Shown in pieces: positions 43,179-54,125 of a DNA stretch of 64,000 nt. The notes below the pieces were generated by a model. That model was given only the letters and a program-made list of their open reading frames with translations. It ran no database searches and was not told where the DNA came from. Every line of letters begins with the position of its first letter. Within the stretch, counting starts at the first letter, position 1. The position numbers and the translations under genes are program-made. This DNA is from Aspergillus flavus. Its lineage: Eukaryota > Ascomycota > Eurotiomycetes > Eurotiales > Aspergillaceae. Location of the stretch: NCBI RefSeq assembly GCF_009017415.1, contig NC_092404.1, forward strand, positions 806,001 to 870,000, written 5' to 3'.

Positions 43179-44737
43179 TCAATGCGTGCTACCACTGGAG
43201 GCGTTTTCCGATCGCGGAGGCAGTCTCAGAATCCCCAGTACCAGTGCTATCAAGGCCAATAAGAAACTAACTATCAGCCAGGGCAACCCAATCCAAAGTC
43301 CTCCTCTCCCCAGTCCCCAGTTCAAACTATTGGTAATATACAGACTTGCCGTCACTTCGCCTATAGATTGCGTTGCCTCGATGAGGGTATAGAGACGTGC
43401 AGTCTCCTCTCTTCTAGCCAGACCTGTAATTAGCCCTCTAGCTATAAGGACAAAGCCTGCCCCACCTGCGTGTAGAAGCAGACTCGGTATCAAAGTGTTG
43501 ATGGAGGATGAAAGACCAATCCCGAACAGTCCAAGGGCGAGGAGCATGACACTGATTCGTGCTAGCAGGAGGTCTGATTGCAATCTTGATATATATGCGC
43601 GAAGTCTTTCGGATATCTGGGGCAGAATGAAAAACAAAACCGGAATTGTGAACGCATGTTGAAGCGCCACGAGGAGAGTAGCATCTGCAATAGTCCTATG
43701 GAAACGTATGGAGATGTATTGAACTAAGAATGCAGAGCCACCGGCCAGTTGGGTTACGAAGAATGCCGGCAGAATTACTGCCACTGGGTAATTGTAGCAG
43801 ATGAATCGATATGACCAAATCGTCTTCTTGATTCTAAAAAAGAGCGAAGTCAGAGAGACGGAGGTGTCCGCTGAGATGGTTGTCTCCGGAGACTTCTTCC
43901 TCAATGTCTCTGGCAGAAGGTTCGCGACGAGTAGCCCGGCGAAAAGCAGTCCACAGCCAGTCATGAGTGGGACTCGAGAATCAAATTTCATGACAAATGA
44001 GCTGGTAACGTTAGCAAGAAAGCCTGCCGAGACAGTGGCGATCCCAAAGCGAAGGATTACTGTGTCTCGTTCGGAATCAGCCGTCGCATCGGCTATCATG
44101 GACCAGAAAAGGGCGAATAAAAGAACCGGACCACCACCTAACACCCAGCCTACGGCACCAAACCACATCGTACGCAGTGGAAAGATATTTGGAAGCCATA
44201 TTGGAGCGAACGACAAAACCGAGTTGAACACGAACCCGACACTAGCCAGGCGGATAGCCAGCTTGCGTCCATAACGATCGGCCAGCAAGCCATACGGAAG
44301 GGCGAAGGTCGAAGCTGTCAATGTATTAACTACCCGAAGTAGGAGGTCTGGGATCAGGACATACTCAGGAAAGCATTAAAAAACTCCCTATACCCAATGA
44401 TAGTGGTTACCTCTCTTTGCACTTCGGGAATCTTGCACATTCCCTCCGAGATCTGTTCTGGACCCGGTAGCTGACTTGGGTCATGAGCATTCCAGTAATT
44501 TCGACAAGCGATAGACTCTACGATTCTCGTCAGTGGACTTTGAATCATTGGGCCGCCCATGCCAATGGCTAGGTATATCACGAATAGCTTGATAATCAAT
44601 CCGTGGTTGGAATGCTTCTGGAAAGGTATATCTGAATTCAGTGATTCTGGACTTTCATCATCTACTCCTGGTAGGAATGGAGCACCTTCGCCATCCGAGG
44701 GATCACTGTGATGAGAGGCCAGTTCAGGGGAAGCCAT
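43179..44737 (-). CDS. aprT: MFS transporter of the asperipin-2a cluster
   Basis: Two exons, 44737-44365 and 44314-43179 (50-bp intron GTATGT...GACAG), joining FLT to STFALPYG; 502 residues. A hydrophilic acidic N-terminus precedes a 12-helix major facilitator core. MFS motif A is GLLADRYGRKLAIR in the loop between helices 2 and 3. The N-terminal half has a large loop (CRNYWNAHDPSQLPGPEQ) between helices 1 and 2, common in fungal MFS carriers near RiPP clusters. Likely role: export of the cyclic peptide. It converges with aprR (190 bp between stops) and lies 574 bp from the 3' end of aprY. Confidence 0.87.
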
Positions 44738-45311
44738 TATGGATATTTCAATGAGTACAGATCAGCCAAGTCTAGTTTCAAGATGGGATTAATTGAGACT
44801 TTGCAAGTTGTGTGCGGGCTGAACTAATAAAAAGAGCTCTTGGGCACTGATTCAGAAACCGAGCCGGCAGTATTACCATTACCTGGCAATACCTTGTTAC
44901 CATTTACTGCAGTTGATGCAGATCGAGGAAGTACATATGTACAAGGTTCACTATGCTTGATCTATTTCAATAGTAGTTAAATGGCTGCGACTTCGTGGCC
45001 CATGTAAGGGGTGGACCGGTCTGCAGCTTGCAAGGACAGGACGGACCATAATCTCTCACCGCTCCTCAACTTTACTGTATACCGCTTCTTGCTTGCTCTT
45101 CCGAGGGCAGGAAAGAAAATTCACGACAGGCCACGACATAATATTATCTAACCTTGCATTCTTCACGGTTGATTAATCGCCTACTAGGTCATAGTACAAT
45201 ACAGATAGACAGCAATGAAAGGCAATACTGGAATCAAGCTTCAATACAGCTCCATTTAAGTTCAATGTCACTCAACCAAGTCGGACGTATTACGCATCTG
45301 CAATATGGGAG
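44738..45311. other. Intergenic between aprT start and aprY end
   Basis: 574 bp; promoter of aprT. No gene seen. Confidence 0.5.
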
Positions 45312-46459
45312 CTATTCGTGCCTTTTCGTATGTTGGTGTCCAGCCTGCCCCAGAACCCCCTCTTGCTTTTGATGTTTACCCAATTTCTCCCCAAGTTCCG
45401 ACTCCCGGTTCTCCCAAGGTGCAGGCCACACATAGGCATCGTGGGGGATTGGCATACGGTCAAACTTTCCAGCATCCACAGAATTCTCTAGTTGCCACTT
45501 GTATATGGCTTCGAAATCTCTACATTTGCGATTAACACTAAAGTCAGGCCACGGCTGCGTGCGACCTTCCACCCAGGCCAAGGTGATTACCTCGGTGTTG
45601 GCATTGCACTGGATGTTTTGCAGCAGGATGTCAACACAGTGGCCCAAGTGTGTCCACCGGCTCGCGTGGGTGTTGTTAGCATCGGTATGAGCACCAGTCG
45701 GCACATATCCGGGATAATCGTGGAAAGCAGCTTTGCGCAGCATGTTCAGGCAGTGGATTTGCTGAAAATCCGACATTGGTTGTTAGCAGAACAATAACAC
45801 TTTGATCTCGGCTGATATCTATTCAGAGCACTCACATGCATCACGTCCAGCTGAACCATATAAGCATCGTCTCCAAACCCCCAATAGTCATTGTCAAAGC
45901 GCATCACAGTATCTGGGTCCTTTCCCAACCTCAAGATGTCCTCGCGAGAGACAATGTGCGTGCGGATGGTCTCATATTGTTCCCAATCAGCGTCGTTCTC
46001 CGGGCCGGGCTCTTCGCGTGCAATCGACACCTCTGGTTTAGCAAAAAACGTTCCGTTGAGTGTAGTCTCGTAGGTGGGGATTTCAATAGCGTCGAGAATT
46101 GGTGCTATGAACCTTTATGTTAGCCATTCATAGGAGTATCCGCCAATCGAGAATAACGGCACAAGAAACTCACACCACCATGAGATTGGTCGTAAGTCCG
46201 CATTCTTGCCCGCGTAAAGCTGACAGTGAGAGGTAACAATCATAGACACAGTGATTCCAAGAATAATGAGATTCGTTATAGTCAACAGGATCCAAATACG
46301 AGACTTAAATATTACTGTCTCTCTCTTGAGCCGTTCATCCATCAGCAAGTGTTCTTCGTATTTGCCTGCGAGCTCATCATCACTGGCTGATGAAGAATCA
46401 AGTGGATGAAATCGGTGATATCTGCGAAACGACTTGAAAAATTTAGAGAAGGGCTCCAT
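45312..46459 (-). CDS. aprY: UstYa-type oxidase of the asperipin-2a cluster
   Basis: Three exons: 46459-46174, 46104-45836, 45761-45312; introns 69 and 74 bp (both GTGAGT donors), phases agree, 334 residues. Type II topology: cytosolic head, membrane segment about 55-76, lumenal domain. The second intron splits the first metal motif; splicing restores HQIHC (185-189, then LNMLRK), and HLGHC follows at 223-227. KDPDTVMRFDNDYWGFGDDAYMVQLD precedes the motif as in other UstYa proteins. AprY is reported to install the two ether crosslinks of asperipin-2a on FYYTGY. A charged C-terminal tail (GKHQKQEGVLGQAGHQHTKR) is longer than in the related oxidase near the left edge. Confidence 0.9.
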
Positions 46460-47617
46460 ATTGCAAAGTTGTCTAAAGGGCTTCCGTACTTGGTATGGTG
46501 GAAAGACAGAAAGAACGAAATAAAAAGAATCTTTTGGTGAGCAGGGTAGGTCTCCTCGTAGTCTAAAGCTTTAAAAGACTCGCACGCAGCCAATCGAAGA
46601 AGAACAGTCAATGAAACAGAAAGCGAGATGCGAACTGGAGTGCTTCTAAGGGCCCGGAGAAGGGTTTCTGGGTCTCATGACTTGTAAGAAGTCCCTTGCA
46701 GCCGCGATCTCATCGGATTCCTTTGCACTTGCATCCCATTGTCCAACTTTCAGGGCTTTAGCGCAACAGCTGCTCATCTCTGACGTATGGCTCGATTGAG
46801 TCAGATCATGCAGCATATCCGGAGTGAATTGGCTGACTGGTAGTTACACTTTGGTAGGTTTTGTAAGACACGCCTCAACGCACTAGGCAACTTAATCGCA
46901 TAAAGCTGCATGTCTCACACCGTAATATAGCGCCATACGTTCACAGAGATGTGATAGACTTTTATTTCCAAATTCATGCGCTGTGCTGGTTACACGATTC
47001 GGTTTTCATTTTCATTCTTTCCATCAGTGTTCAGTCACTGCAGTCATTAGTATTCACACTTGTAGTGGCACGTTTGTGGTAGACGCCTTCAGTAACGCCG
47101 ACAAGAACAAATAATGTTGCCCATTACACTTGCTCTCAGCGTAAAAGCAGGAGCGCTCGGGTCACATTTGTACCGTAATTGTCTCAAACGGCAGATACCG
47201 TAAAACCGGTCAGCAAGTGAATATTGTCGGTCAAGAAAGCGTCATTTGTGGCTGGCTGAATGCACTGGTATGTATAGTTTACATAGTCCAGACGCATGTC
47301 CTTATCCAAGCCTATATTGACGCTATAGCTGCATATACGTGTTACATGTGAATCTTTCTCTGTAAATTACTTTCTCACATGACCCTAACCCTTGCCGCTG
47401 AGCGTGTATAGGTGATGAACTTGCCTATCCTTATGGCGGCCTCAATATATAAAGAGGCCTGTTATACCTACATCCATCTCTAGGGCCATCGATCAGAAAG
47501 GAAACCCTTTCTTAGTGTTCTTCCTTGAATCCGAATCCTCCTTTGTCTATTGCTCTAGAAACCTATAACCACTCGCTATTAGCGAAGTCTTATCATTTTC
47601 ATCAATCTTCGGTTAAG
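46460..47617. promoter_or_regulatory. Divergent promoter of aprY and aprA
   Basis: 1,158 bp between divergent starts, without any gene signal. A TATATAAA element at 47446-47453 is about 165 bp upstream of the aprA start. No cluster-specific regulator gene is visible nearby. Confidence 0.55.
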
Positions 47618-48451
47618 ATGCATCTCTCGCGCTACATCGCTGTACTGTTGTCGGCATCGAGCTTTGTCTCTGCTCTTCCACTTCAAAATGATGTGATCTC
47701 CGACGACGGATCTAAGCCCATAGATGCGATAATGGCCACCGCAATGGAGCACAAGGTAGTTAACCCGGAGAACCTTGATGCGACCCCTGCAACCCCTGAG
47801 AACCCCGAGGATCTTGACAAACGATTCTACTATACCGGCTATAAACGTAACGCTGAGACCCCTGAGGATCTTGACAAACGATTCTACTATACCGGCTATA
47901 AACGCAACGCTGAGACCCCCGAGGATCTTGATAAACGATTCTACTATACCGGCTATAAACGTAACGCTGAGACCCCCGAGGATCTTGATAAACGATTCTA
48001 CTATACCGGCTATAAACGTAACGCTGAGACCCCCGAGGATCTTGACAAACGATTCTACTATACCGGCTATAAACGCAACGCTGAGACCCCTGAGGATCTT
48101 GACAAACGATTCTACTATACCGGCTATAAACGCAATGCTGAGACCCCTGATGATCTTGACAAACGATTTTACTATACCGGCTATAAACGCAATGCTGAGA
48201 CCCCTGATGATCTTGACAAACGATTTTACTATACCGGCTATAAACGTAACGCTGAGACCCCTGAGGATCTTGACAAACGATTCTACTATACCGGCTATAA
48301 ACGCAACGCTGAGACCCCCGAGGATCTTGATAAACGATTCTACTATACCGGCTATAAACGTAACGCTGAGACCCCCGAGGATCTTGATAAACGATTCTAC
48401 TATACCGGCTATAAACGTAACGCTGAGACCCCCGAGGATCTTGACAAGTAA
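47618..48451 (+). CDS. aprA: Asperipin-2a precursor peptide
   Basis: Single exon; start at MHLSRYIAVLL (47618), giving 277 residues. The frame opens 31 codons earlier, but the second Met begins a clean signal peptide, MHLSRYIAVLLSASSFVSA. A leader (about 20-68) is followed by eleven 19-residue units FYYTGYKRNAETP(E/D)DLDKR; the last unit ends in DLDK before the stop. Kex2 cuts after KR on both sides of FYYTGY, and carboxypeptidase trimming frees the hexapeptide, which is the published core of asperipin-2a (a bicyclic Tyr/Phe ether peptide of A. flavus). All eleven cores are identical at protein level; only the spacer varies (two PDD units). There is no intron, unlike the other precursor in this window. 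Confidence 0.96.
   Translation: MHLSRYIAVLLSASSFVSALPLQNDVISDDGSKPIDAIMATAMEHKVVNPENLDATPATPENPEDLDKRFYYTGYKRNAETPEDLDKRFYYTGYKRNAETPEDLDKRFYYTGYKRNAETPEDLDKRFYYTGYKRNAETPEDLDKRFYYTGYKRNAETPEDLDKRFYYTGYKRNAETPDDLDKRFYYTGYKRNAETPDDLDKRFYYTGYKRNAETPEDLDKRFYYTGYKRNAETPEDLDKRFYYTGYKRNAETPEDLDKRFYYTGYKRNAETPEDLDK
47822..48448 (+). repeat. 57-bp tandem repeat array, eleven units
   Basis: Eleven 57-bp units coding the asperipin core and spacer. Silent site patterns (aaacgT/C, accccT/C, gaT/C before AAA) run in the same order in units 1-4 and 8-11, which shows that a four-unit block of 228 bp was duplicated; units 6-7 share their own variants (AAT, GAT, TTT). Confidence 0.92.
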
Positions 48452-50040
48452 TCTACTCATGGTGGCTACTACAACCATGATGTTTCCTAAGGTTCCAGGA
48501 ACAGCTCGACCAGACAGATGCTGTGCTTTCTGGTGTTGTTACATTCCTCCTCAGGCCTTCCTTTCTCTCTGTTCTATCTCACCCCCCCCCAATCAAGATA
48601 TACGGGTGGTCACCCCGGGATCAGGTTGATTCTGAGATATTCCCTCTCTCGTATGATTTGCTTTTAATTCGCAGACTACTGGCTGTCCTGTCTCTCATTT
48701 CTACCCCTTCACTTGTTTTGTCTTTGGTCTCCAACCCACAGTCTTTTCCTGTATCCCGAATCTATTTCCTCCCTTATGCAAACCAAAGAAGCGCAATACC
48801 AGAGCAAGGGTTGCTAGCACGAATCCAAACTCACCACCACAAGTCGTTCTCACGGAAATGATATTCGTGGCTCTAAAGCTTTCAGCCCTATTAGTATGGT
48901 GCAGCGAGATGCCTCCTTTACTCCTTATTCCGCTCACAAATTCACCCAGAGCTATTCAATAAACTTTCGGTTGTTTTCTCTGAATGCAGTTCTGTAGGCC
49001 AATGATGCAAATGCCAATGTTTATGACACCTACTTAAGCAGCTTCTCTTCACCGCTACCTTTAGGGATACATACATTATGCAGTCATTAAGCGAACCGTG
49101 TAGCAGTGAGAGAGAGATCTTCAAATTGCCGTAGGTCAAATTCTGTCTACTCGTTAGTGTCTGCTAAATCTGATCTATTTGACGCACGAGCGGTTCTTGT
49201 TAGCGAAATTCGGTTGCGCGCTGGGTCCTAATGATGCACATATATCCCTATACACTCGCAGGTCTGATTTGGTAGGGATGAAAACCTAAACCTGCCAATT
49301 AGGAACGCGTAGGGACCACGAGTACCAAACTGTAGGAGTGATACGAAACTATAGGTGTACACAGGGAACTCATTGCTTCATCACTAGGACAAGGAGATAC
49401 TGTATTCCATAGAGCAAGCATTATTCAAGGGGTTGCTTGTGAGTTTGGAGCTCTCTTGACTGTGTGTTAGGGCTCGAGTGTTGTGGAGAATGGCCCGTAT
49501 CGGTCCCTAAACACGCATATTAATACCTTAATGAAAGGATGGACTGAATCGAATTGGTGCCCCTTGATTGATTCTAGTGAGATGAAGAGAACTACTATTA
49601 AGATAACAAAATTCTGCTGCACTGCTCCATCCTGTTCCATTCGTTTTCGTTTCGCTCCTGACAGTGTGTACCAGAAGGTCTAGGGTTAATGGGAGCTTTA
49701 GTATTCGATTTACTCGTATTTTACCAAAGTACTGTACTAGTAGTGCTGGCTCCGTTCGGCGGCCCCAGAATAAGCCCATGGAGTATAGTCTCAAGGACGA
49801 AGTCTAGCCACTTTTCTTCTGCTGACGCTTCTTAGTTCTCTTTATGTCAGATCGCATACTAGCACTACTTTGAAATCTTTACATGACGTCAGCTAGAAGC
49901 TAGGCAGCTGCTATGAGGACAGAGTGGTCATTTGGATCACAAACCCTCAGGTTACCTACCCTATATAAACTACCGAAACTCCTCCACATCTAAATATCAA
50001 TCATCACAACCTCATATCTTTACGAGAACAAAATCCCACC
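48452..50040. other. Gene-poor interval right of aprA
   Basis: About 1.6 kb. The first part is the aprA 3' UTR; the rest shows no coding, RNA-gene or element signature that I can support. It probably marks the right border of the asperipin cluster. Confidence 0.5.
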
Positions 50041-50702
50041 ATGACCGACACACTCCTCTCCATCCTAACAGATGAAACCTGGTCCTGGGACCCATACGAA
50101 AACCAAATCAAATTCAACACAGACGGCACAGGCACAGTACTACCTCACTTTACACCCCCCCCCAACCCCCCCAGCCCAAACCAATATCAACACTAACAAA
50201 CCCACAGCTAATCTGCCACCTCTAACTCGTCGTCTGGATTGCTGCAGAATTCAACTGGAAGCCCAAAAACCCAGAATGTCTCTCCCAACCCATCGACTTA
50301 CCCACCAATGCCCCAATACGCCCCTCTCAACTCACCCAATTCAACATTGAGATAACGCTTACCAAACGCCGCATTACCGCGCTGGGGGATGCGGTGAACC
50401 GTCTCGTCATTAATGAGCAACTCCTGACGGATGCGGCATTCCTGCCGAAGGAGTATACGGTTAAACTCGAGAATGGGCAGTTCCTTTGCGCGTCTGATGT
50501 TGGGGGGAGGTATAGTGATTCGCCGAGGTTTAGGACTCGTTTGGTCTTTGACAAGTCGCCTTATCCGCCGAGGGAGGAGTGGAAGGAGACAGATGGGGGT
50601 GTGGATGCAAATCGATTTTGGGAGTGGAGGGAGTTTTGCTCGAGAAGGTTGCCTGAACGGACGGGGTTTATTTCGAGGATTTTGAGGAGTTTGGGGGGTT
50701 GA
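50041..50702 (+). pseudogene. Small conserved fungal protein gene with an in-frame stop
   Basis: Exon 1 (from 50041, MTDTLLSILTDETWSWDPYE, then IKFNTDGTGT) is followed by a GTACTA...CCACAG intron with C-runs, and exon 2 reads LICHL, then TAA (50223-50225), then LVVWIAAEFNWKPKNPECLS and on in the same frame to GRYSDSPRFRTRLVFDKSPY and the end at 50702. Reading frame and protein character continue across the stop, so the TAA looks like a single nonsense change (possibly CAA to TAA). I found no GT/AG pair that removes it in phase. I know of no function for this family. It may instead be expressed from a downstream Met, as 102 residues from 50394. Confidence 0.6.
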
Positions 50703-50889
50703 TATCAGTGTATGTGAGGTTGGATATGTGACTTTGGTTTAGTTGGTGGGCTTTGTATGATTGGCCCTTGTATTGATATGGACTTTTTGACTGCCTAATG
50801 GTGTTTTCTTGTGATTGGTGGGAAGACTATTGATTATAATCCTCAGAATAAATTATTTGATACATTTTATTATTCCGGAGTATCTAGCA

Positions 50890-52471
50890 CTAAGTCTGCT
50901 CCTCCTTGATATGGAAGCTCTTCAACTTATAGAACCCGTCAAACGCGTGCGGTCCCAACGTACATCCAAGACCCGAGTTCTTCCATCCAATCCAAGCCAG
51001 GTCCTATATCAATTCGATCAGTATGAAAGCTCCCACGAACAACCACGGACAAATAAAGGAACCATACCGGACTCGGGTAATCGCACCGATTGATGTACAC
51101 AGTACCCGCATCAATTTTCTCAATCAAAGCCTCTCCAGCCTTGATATCCTTCGTCCAGACACTAGCCGTAAGACCGTAGTCGCTATCATTCATGAGTGCC
51201 ACGGCCTCCTCATCAGAAGAAACTTTCATAACAGGGATAACAGGACCGAAGGTCTCTTCACGCATGGTGACCATGTCATGCGTGACATTAGTAAGAAGCT
51301 TCGGAGCGATATAGTTGCCTTCAGCCGGAAGGGAGGTAAATGTGGTGTTTTCAGGTGTGGCGTCAATAGCACCTTTAGATAGTGCATCATCGATGTGGGA
51401 CTGGATGTTCTTCAAAGCCTGCTTGGAGATAACCGGACCAGTTGTAGTGGCCTTGTCGGTTGGGTCGCCGAGTTTGTAACTACTTTTATTAGTTCTTCTT
51501 GATGTAATTTTAGATAAACTAGAAGCAGTTCTACTAACGTGCTCAATTCCTTCTGTACTTCGGTAATGAAGTTGTCGTAGATATCAGCGTGAACGTAAAC
51601 ACGTTCAATTGAGCAACAGCTCTGTCCCGAGTTAAAGACAGCCCCGTCGACAATCTGTGCGGCGACGTAGGCTATATCTGCATCTGGTCTGACGTAGGCT
51701 GGGTCATTGCCTCCTAGTTCGAGATTCACAGGAACGACACGGCGGGCGGTTGCTTCGCGCAGACGGAGTCCACCGGCCGTGGAACCAGTAAAAGAAACAA
51801 GCTTGATCTGAGGAAGCTTGACGATTTCGTCAAGAACATCGAGCGAGCCGACGTGGAGGAGTTGGAGGACGTTGGTGGGTAGCCCAGCTTCATGGAAATA
51901 CGATACGAGCCGTTCGCCGAGGAGGGGAGTCTGGGGAGATGGACGGAGAAGAACAGTGTTTCCGGCGAGAAGGGCAGGAAGAAGAGTGTTCACTGTGATC
52001 AAGTACGGATACTATGGACTATTAGCTCGTGGCTAAATACTGAATGCAATTCAGAACATGTCGCCTTACATTCCACGCAGTCGAAATCAAAGTGACACCA
52101 AGTGGTTCCTTCTTGAGGAACCGTCTGAAGCCACTCTCTGCCTGTCCGGGGAGATTCTTCAGGCTGTCATCTGCAATACTGAGGAGGTAGTCTGCCCGTT
52201 TGCGCATGGTGTCAATCTCCTTTGTGCAATAGGCGATTGGGCGGCCCATTTGAGCCGTGAGCTCATTAGCAAGAGTCTCTTTGTTTGCATCGACTATGTT
52301 CAATGCCTTGACCATGATGGCCTTCCGATCAGCCAGGGAGAGCTGTTTGTAGGACTGGAAGGCATTCTCCGAGGCTTGTGCAATAGCTCGAGCTTCGTCG
52401 AGGGAAGTCCCCGGGTGCTCGAAAATGACTTTGTTTGTGGAAGGGGAGAGTGTGCGAATTTGATTGACCAT
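50890..52471 (-). CDS. Aldehyde dehydrogenase family protein
   Basis: Four exons: 52471-52070, 52011-51539, 51479-51068, 51003-50890; introns 58, 59 and 64 bp, phases agree, 466 residues. NAD-binding part with ISTAWNYPYLITVNTLLPAL and FTGSTAGGLRLREA; LELGGNDPAYVRPDADI carries the general-base Glu; catalytic Cys in FNSGQSCCSIERVYVH; C-terminal EETFGPVIPVMKVSSDEEA and a conserved last exon with KNSGLGCTLG. Length and order match short NAD(P) aldehyde dehydrogenases acting on succinate-semialdehyde or amino-aldehyde type substrates; the substrate is not certain. It is transcribed in the same direction as the amidotransferase gene, and near a GS-like ligase. Confidence 0.92.
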
Positions 52472-52845
52472 CTTGGATGTTGTATACGGGGTTCAAGATA
52501 GGTGAGAAGGTTACGGTGTTGAAAGGTTGGTTTGTAGGCTGCGCAGCTCAGATATAGGTAGAGCGTTATCGATAGTAGCGCGCTCCGATAACAGATAACA
52601 GACTGCCCAAAGTGGGTGGGCGCGGTAATTCTCCATGGTGGATCCAACTAATTCTCTAGACTGGGTTTGAACAGTTCACTTGGATTCCCCAGAATTCTAG
52701 CAGTCTCGTTCAGAATTCTTGCCCACTATAAGCATATTCATGACTTTACAAAGTGTACCCCTATCATGTTCACAATTTTAGTGAAACACTATAGTCTACG
52801 ACGCATTTCTAGATACTCATAACTCCATTACTAACAGCCCAGTAT
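52472..52845. other. Intergenic between aldehyde dehydrogenase and amidotransferase genes
   Basis: 374 bp; promoter of the aldehyde dehydrogenase. No gene seen. Confidence 0.5.
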
Positions 52846-53682
52846 TTATATTTCACCAAGAATATGTTTACAAGCGATCTTCGCAATGAGCGCACCATCA
52901 TGCTGTTTCCCGGCTCTTGATAATCCATCTTTAGCGAGCTCGGCATCGAAAACTCCCACCGCATGTCGAAGGTTGATCAGCTCCGTCATCACAAACTCAT
53001 CATACTCCGGATGACCTTGTAAGGCCAGAACACGCTGTGGCATATAGAGTCCTTGCACCTTGCATCGAGGACTAGATCCAAGATTCACGCATCCTCGAGG
53101 AACGTCGTAAACAATATCCCGGTGCATCTGATGTATATCCTATATCGGTGAGCTAGGACCTATAACCACCTTTTAAATGACTTACCAATGAATCCTTCGA
53201 GAACAGCTGCTTCCCAGTATCAGTCAACTGGAATGGCTCGACCGAGATCTCCCATCCCTCGTCGTTCCGGCCCACACGTGCTCCGAGAGCACGCGCAACA
53301 ATCTGGTGTCCAAAACATATACCGACAATGGGCTTCTTGTGCTGCTCGTGTATGTCATGGACGTACTTCACCAACTCAATGATCCATGGTACGTCTGCAT
53401 GCGCATCGTGTCCTGGACTTGTTAGAAAAATCCGATGTGTGACGGAGAAGACGTACTGCTCCCTGTCATCAAGAGTGCGTCGAAGTCCCCCGGTTTAGGA
53501 TATTCAGATTTGTTCACCACATCCCAAATAGTTGTTTGAATCTCGGTATCAGTAACTGTAAGCCCTTGGAGTCCTGTATTCAACCAACGATTGAAAATCG
53601 CGCCGTAGGTCCCATAGCGAGCGAGGATGGGGTCAATGGGCGTGTCGGTCTCCAGGATAGCAACTCGGATGATGCGCGTCAT
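52846..53682 (-). CDS. Class I glutamine amidotransferase-like protein
   Basis: Three exons: 53682-53457, 53412-53186, 53139-52846; introns 44 and 46 bp, phases agree, 248 residues. The catalytic triad of class I amidotransferases is present: nucleophile Cys in GICFGHQIVARALG and His-Pro-Glu in ALQGHPEYDEF; oxyanion strand LLMTGS. The protein is a free-standing GMP-synthase-type GATase domain, with no synthetase part. Relatives hydrolyse glutamine or gamma-glutamyl compounds. Its divergent neighbour is a glutamine-synthetase-like ligase, and an aldehyde dehydrogenase lies downstream, which fits a gamma-glutamyl intermediate route; this is inference from neighbours. Confidence 0.9.
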
Positions 53683-54125
53683 GATAGCTCAAGTGATGAA
53701 TGGAGCCAGTGTATTCTGATTCTCTAGATATCAGTAGCGCATTCAATTATACTTAGAACAATTGCAACAGTAATCACGTGGCGTCTTCCCATGAGCAACC
53801 TGCCATTTAAGGTAAGTGGGGCGTGAGCTTTATCGATAAGCGCGGTCTTTTTCCCCGCAGCGCGGTCCGCGGAATGTTTACTTACACTAAATCTTTTCCA
53901 ACTGCGGCGCGGTTAATGTCGCATCGATCGCTCTTTATGAGGCGGCACAATGAAGAAACCAGTGGATATTCGAGCGGCGTCAATGCGGCAGATTACGCCA
54001 TGAGAGCTAAGCCGTCGCATCAAGGCTCGGTGGCTCCGCAGTCCTCTCCGGAATTCTTTAAAGCTCTGCCTTGGCCAGTTTCTTTTTCAAAACCAATCTG
54101 TGAAGCAAATTAACAATTAGAAACA
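53683..54125. promoter_or_regulatory. Divergent promoter of amidotransferase and GS-like genes
   Basis: 443 bp between divergent starts. Contains TCACGTGG (about 53774-53781) and several CGCGGT/GCGGCG boxes. Shared control is likely. No gene seen. Confidence 0.5.

Noticed and set aside
47579..48478. 299-codon open frame antisense to aprA
   Set aside because: It exists because a 57-bp repeat without a stop in this frame is copied eleven times; the sense frame has the signal peptide, Kex2 sites and known core.
47775..48629. Second long plus-strand frame across the aprA array
   Set aside because: Same repeat effect in another frame; no leader and no known product.
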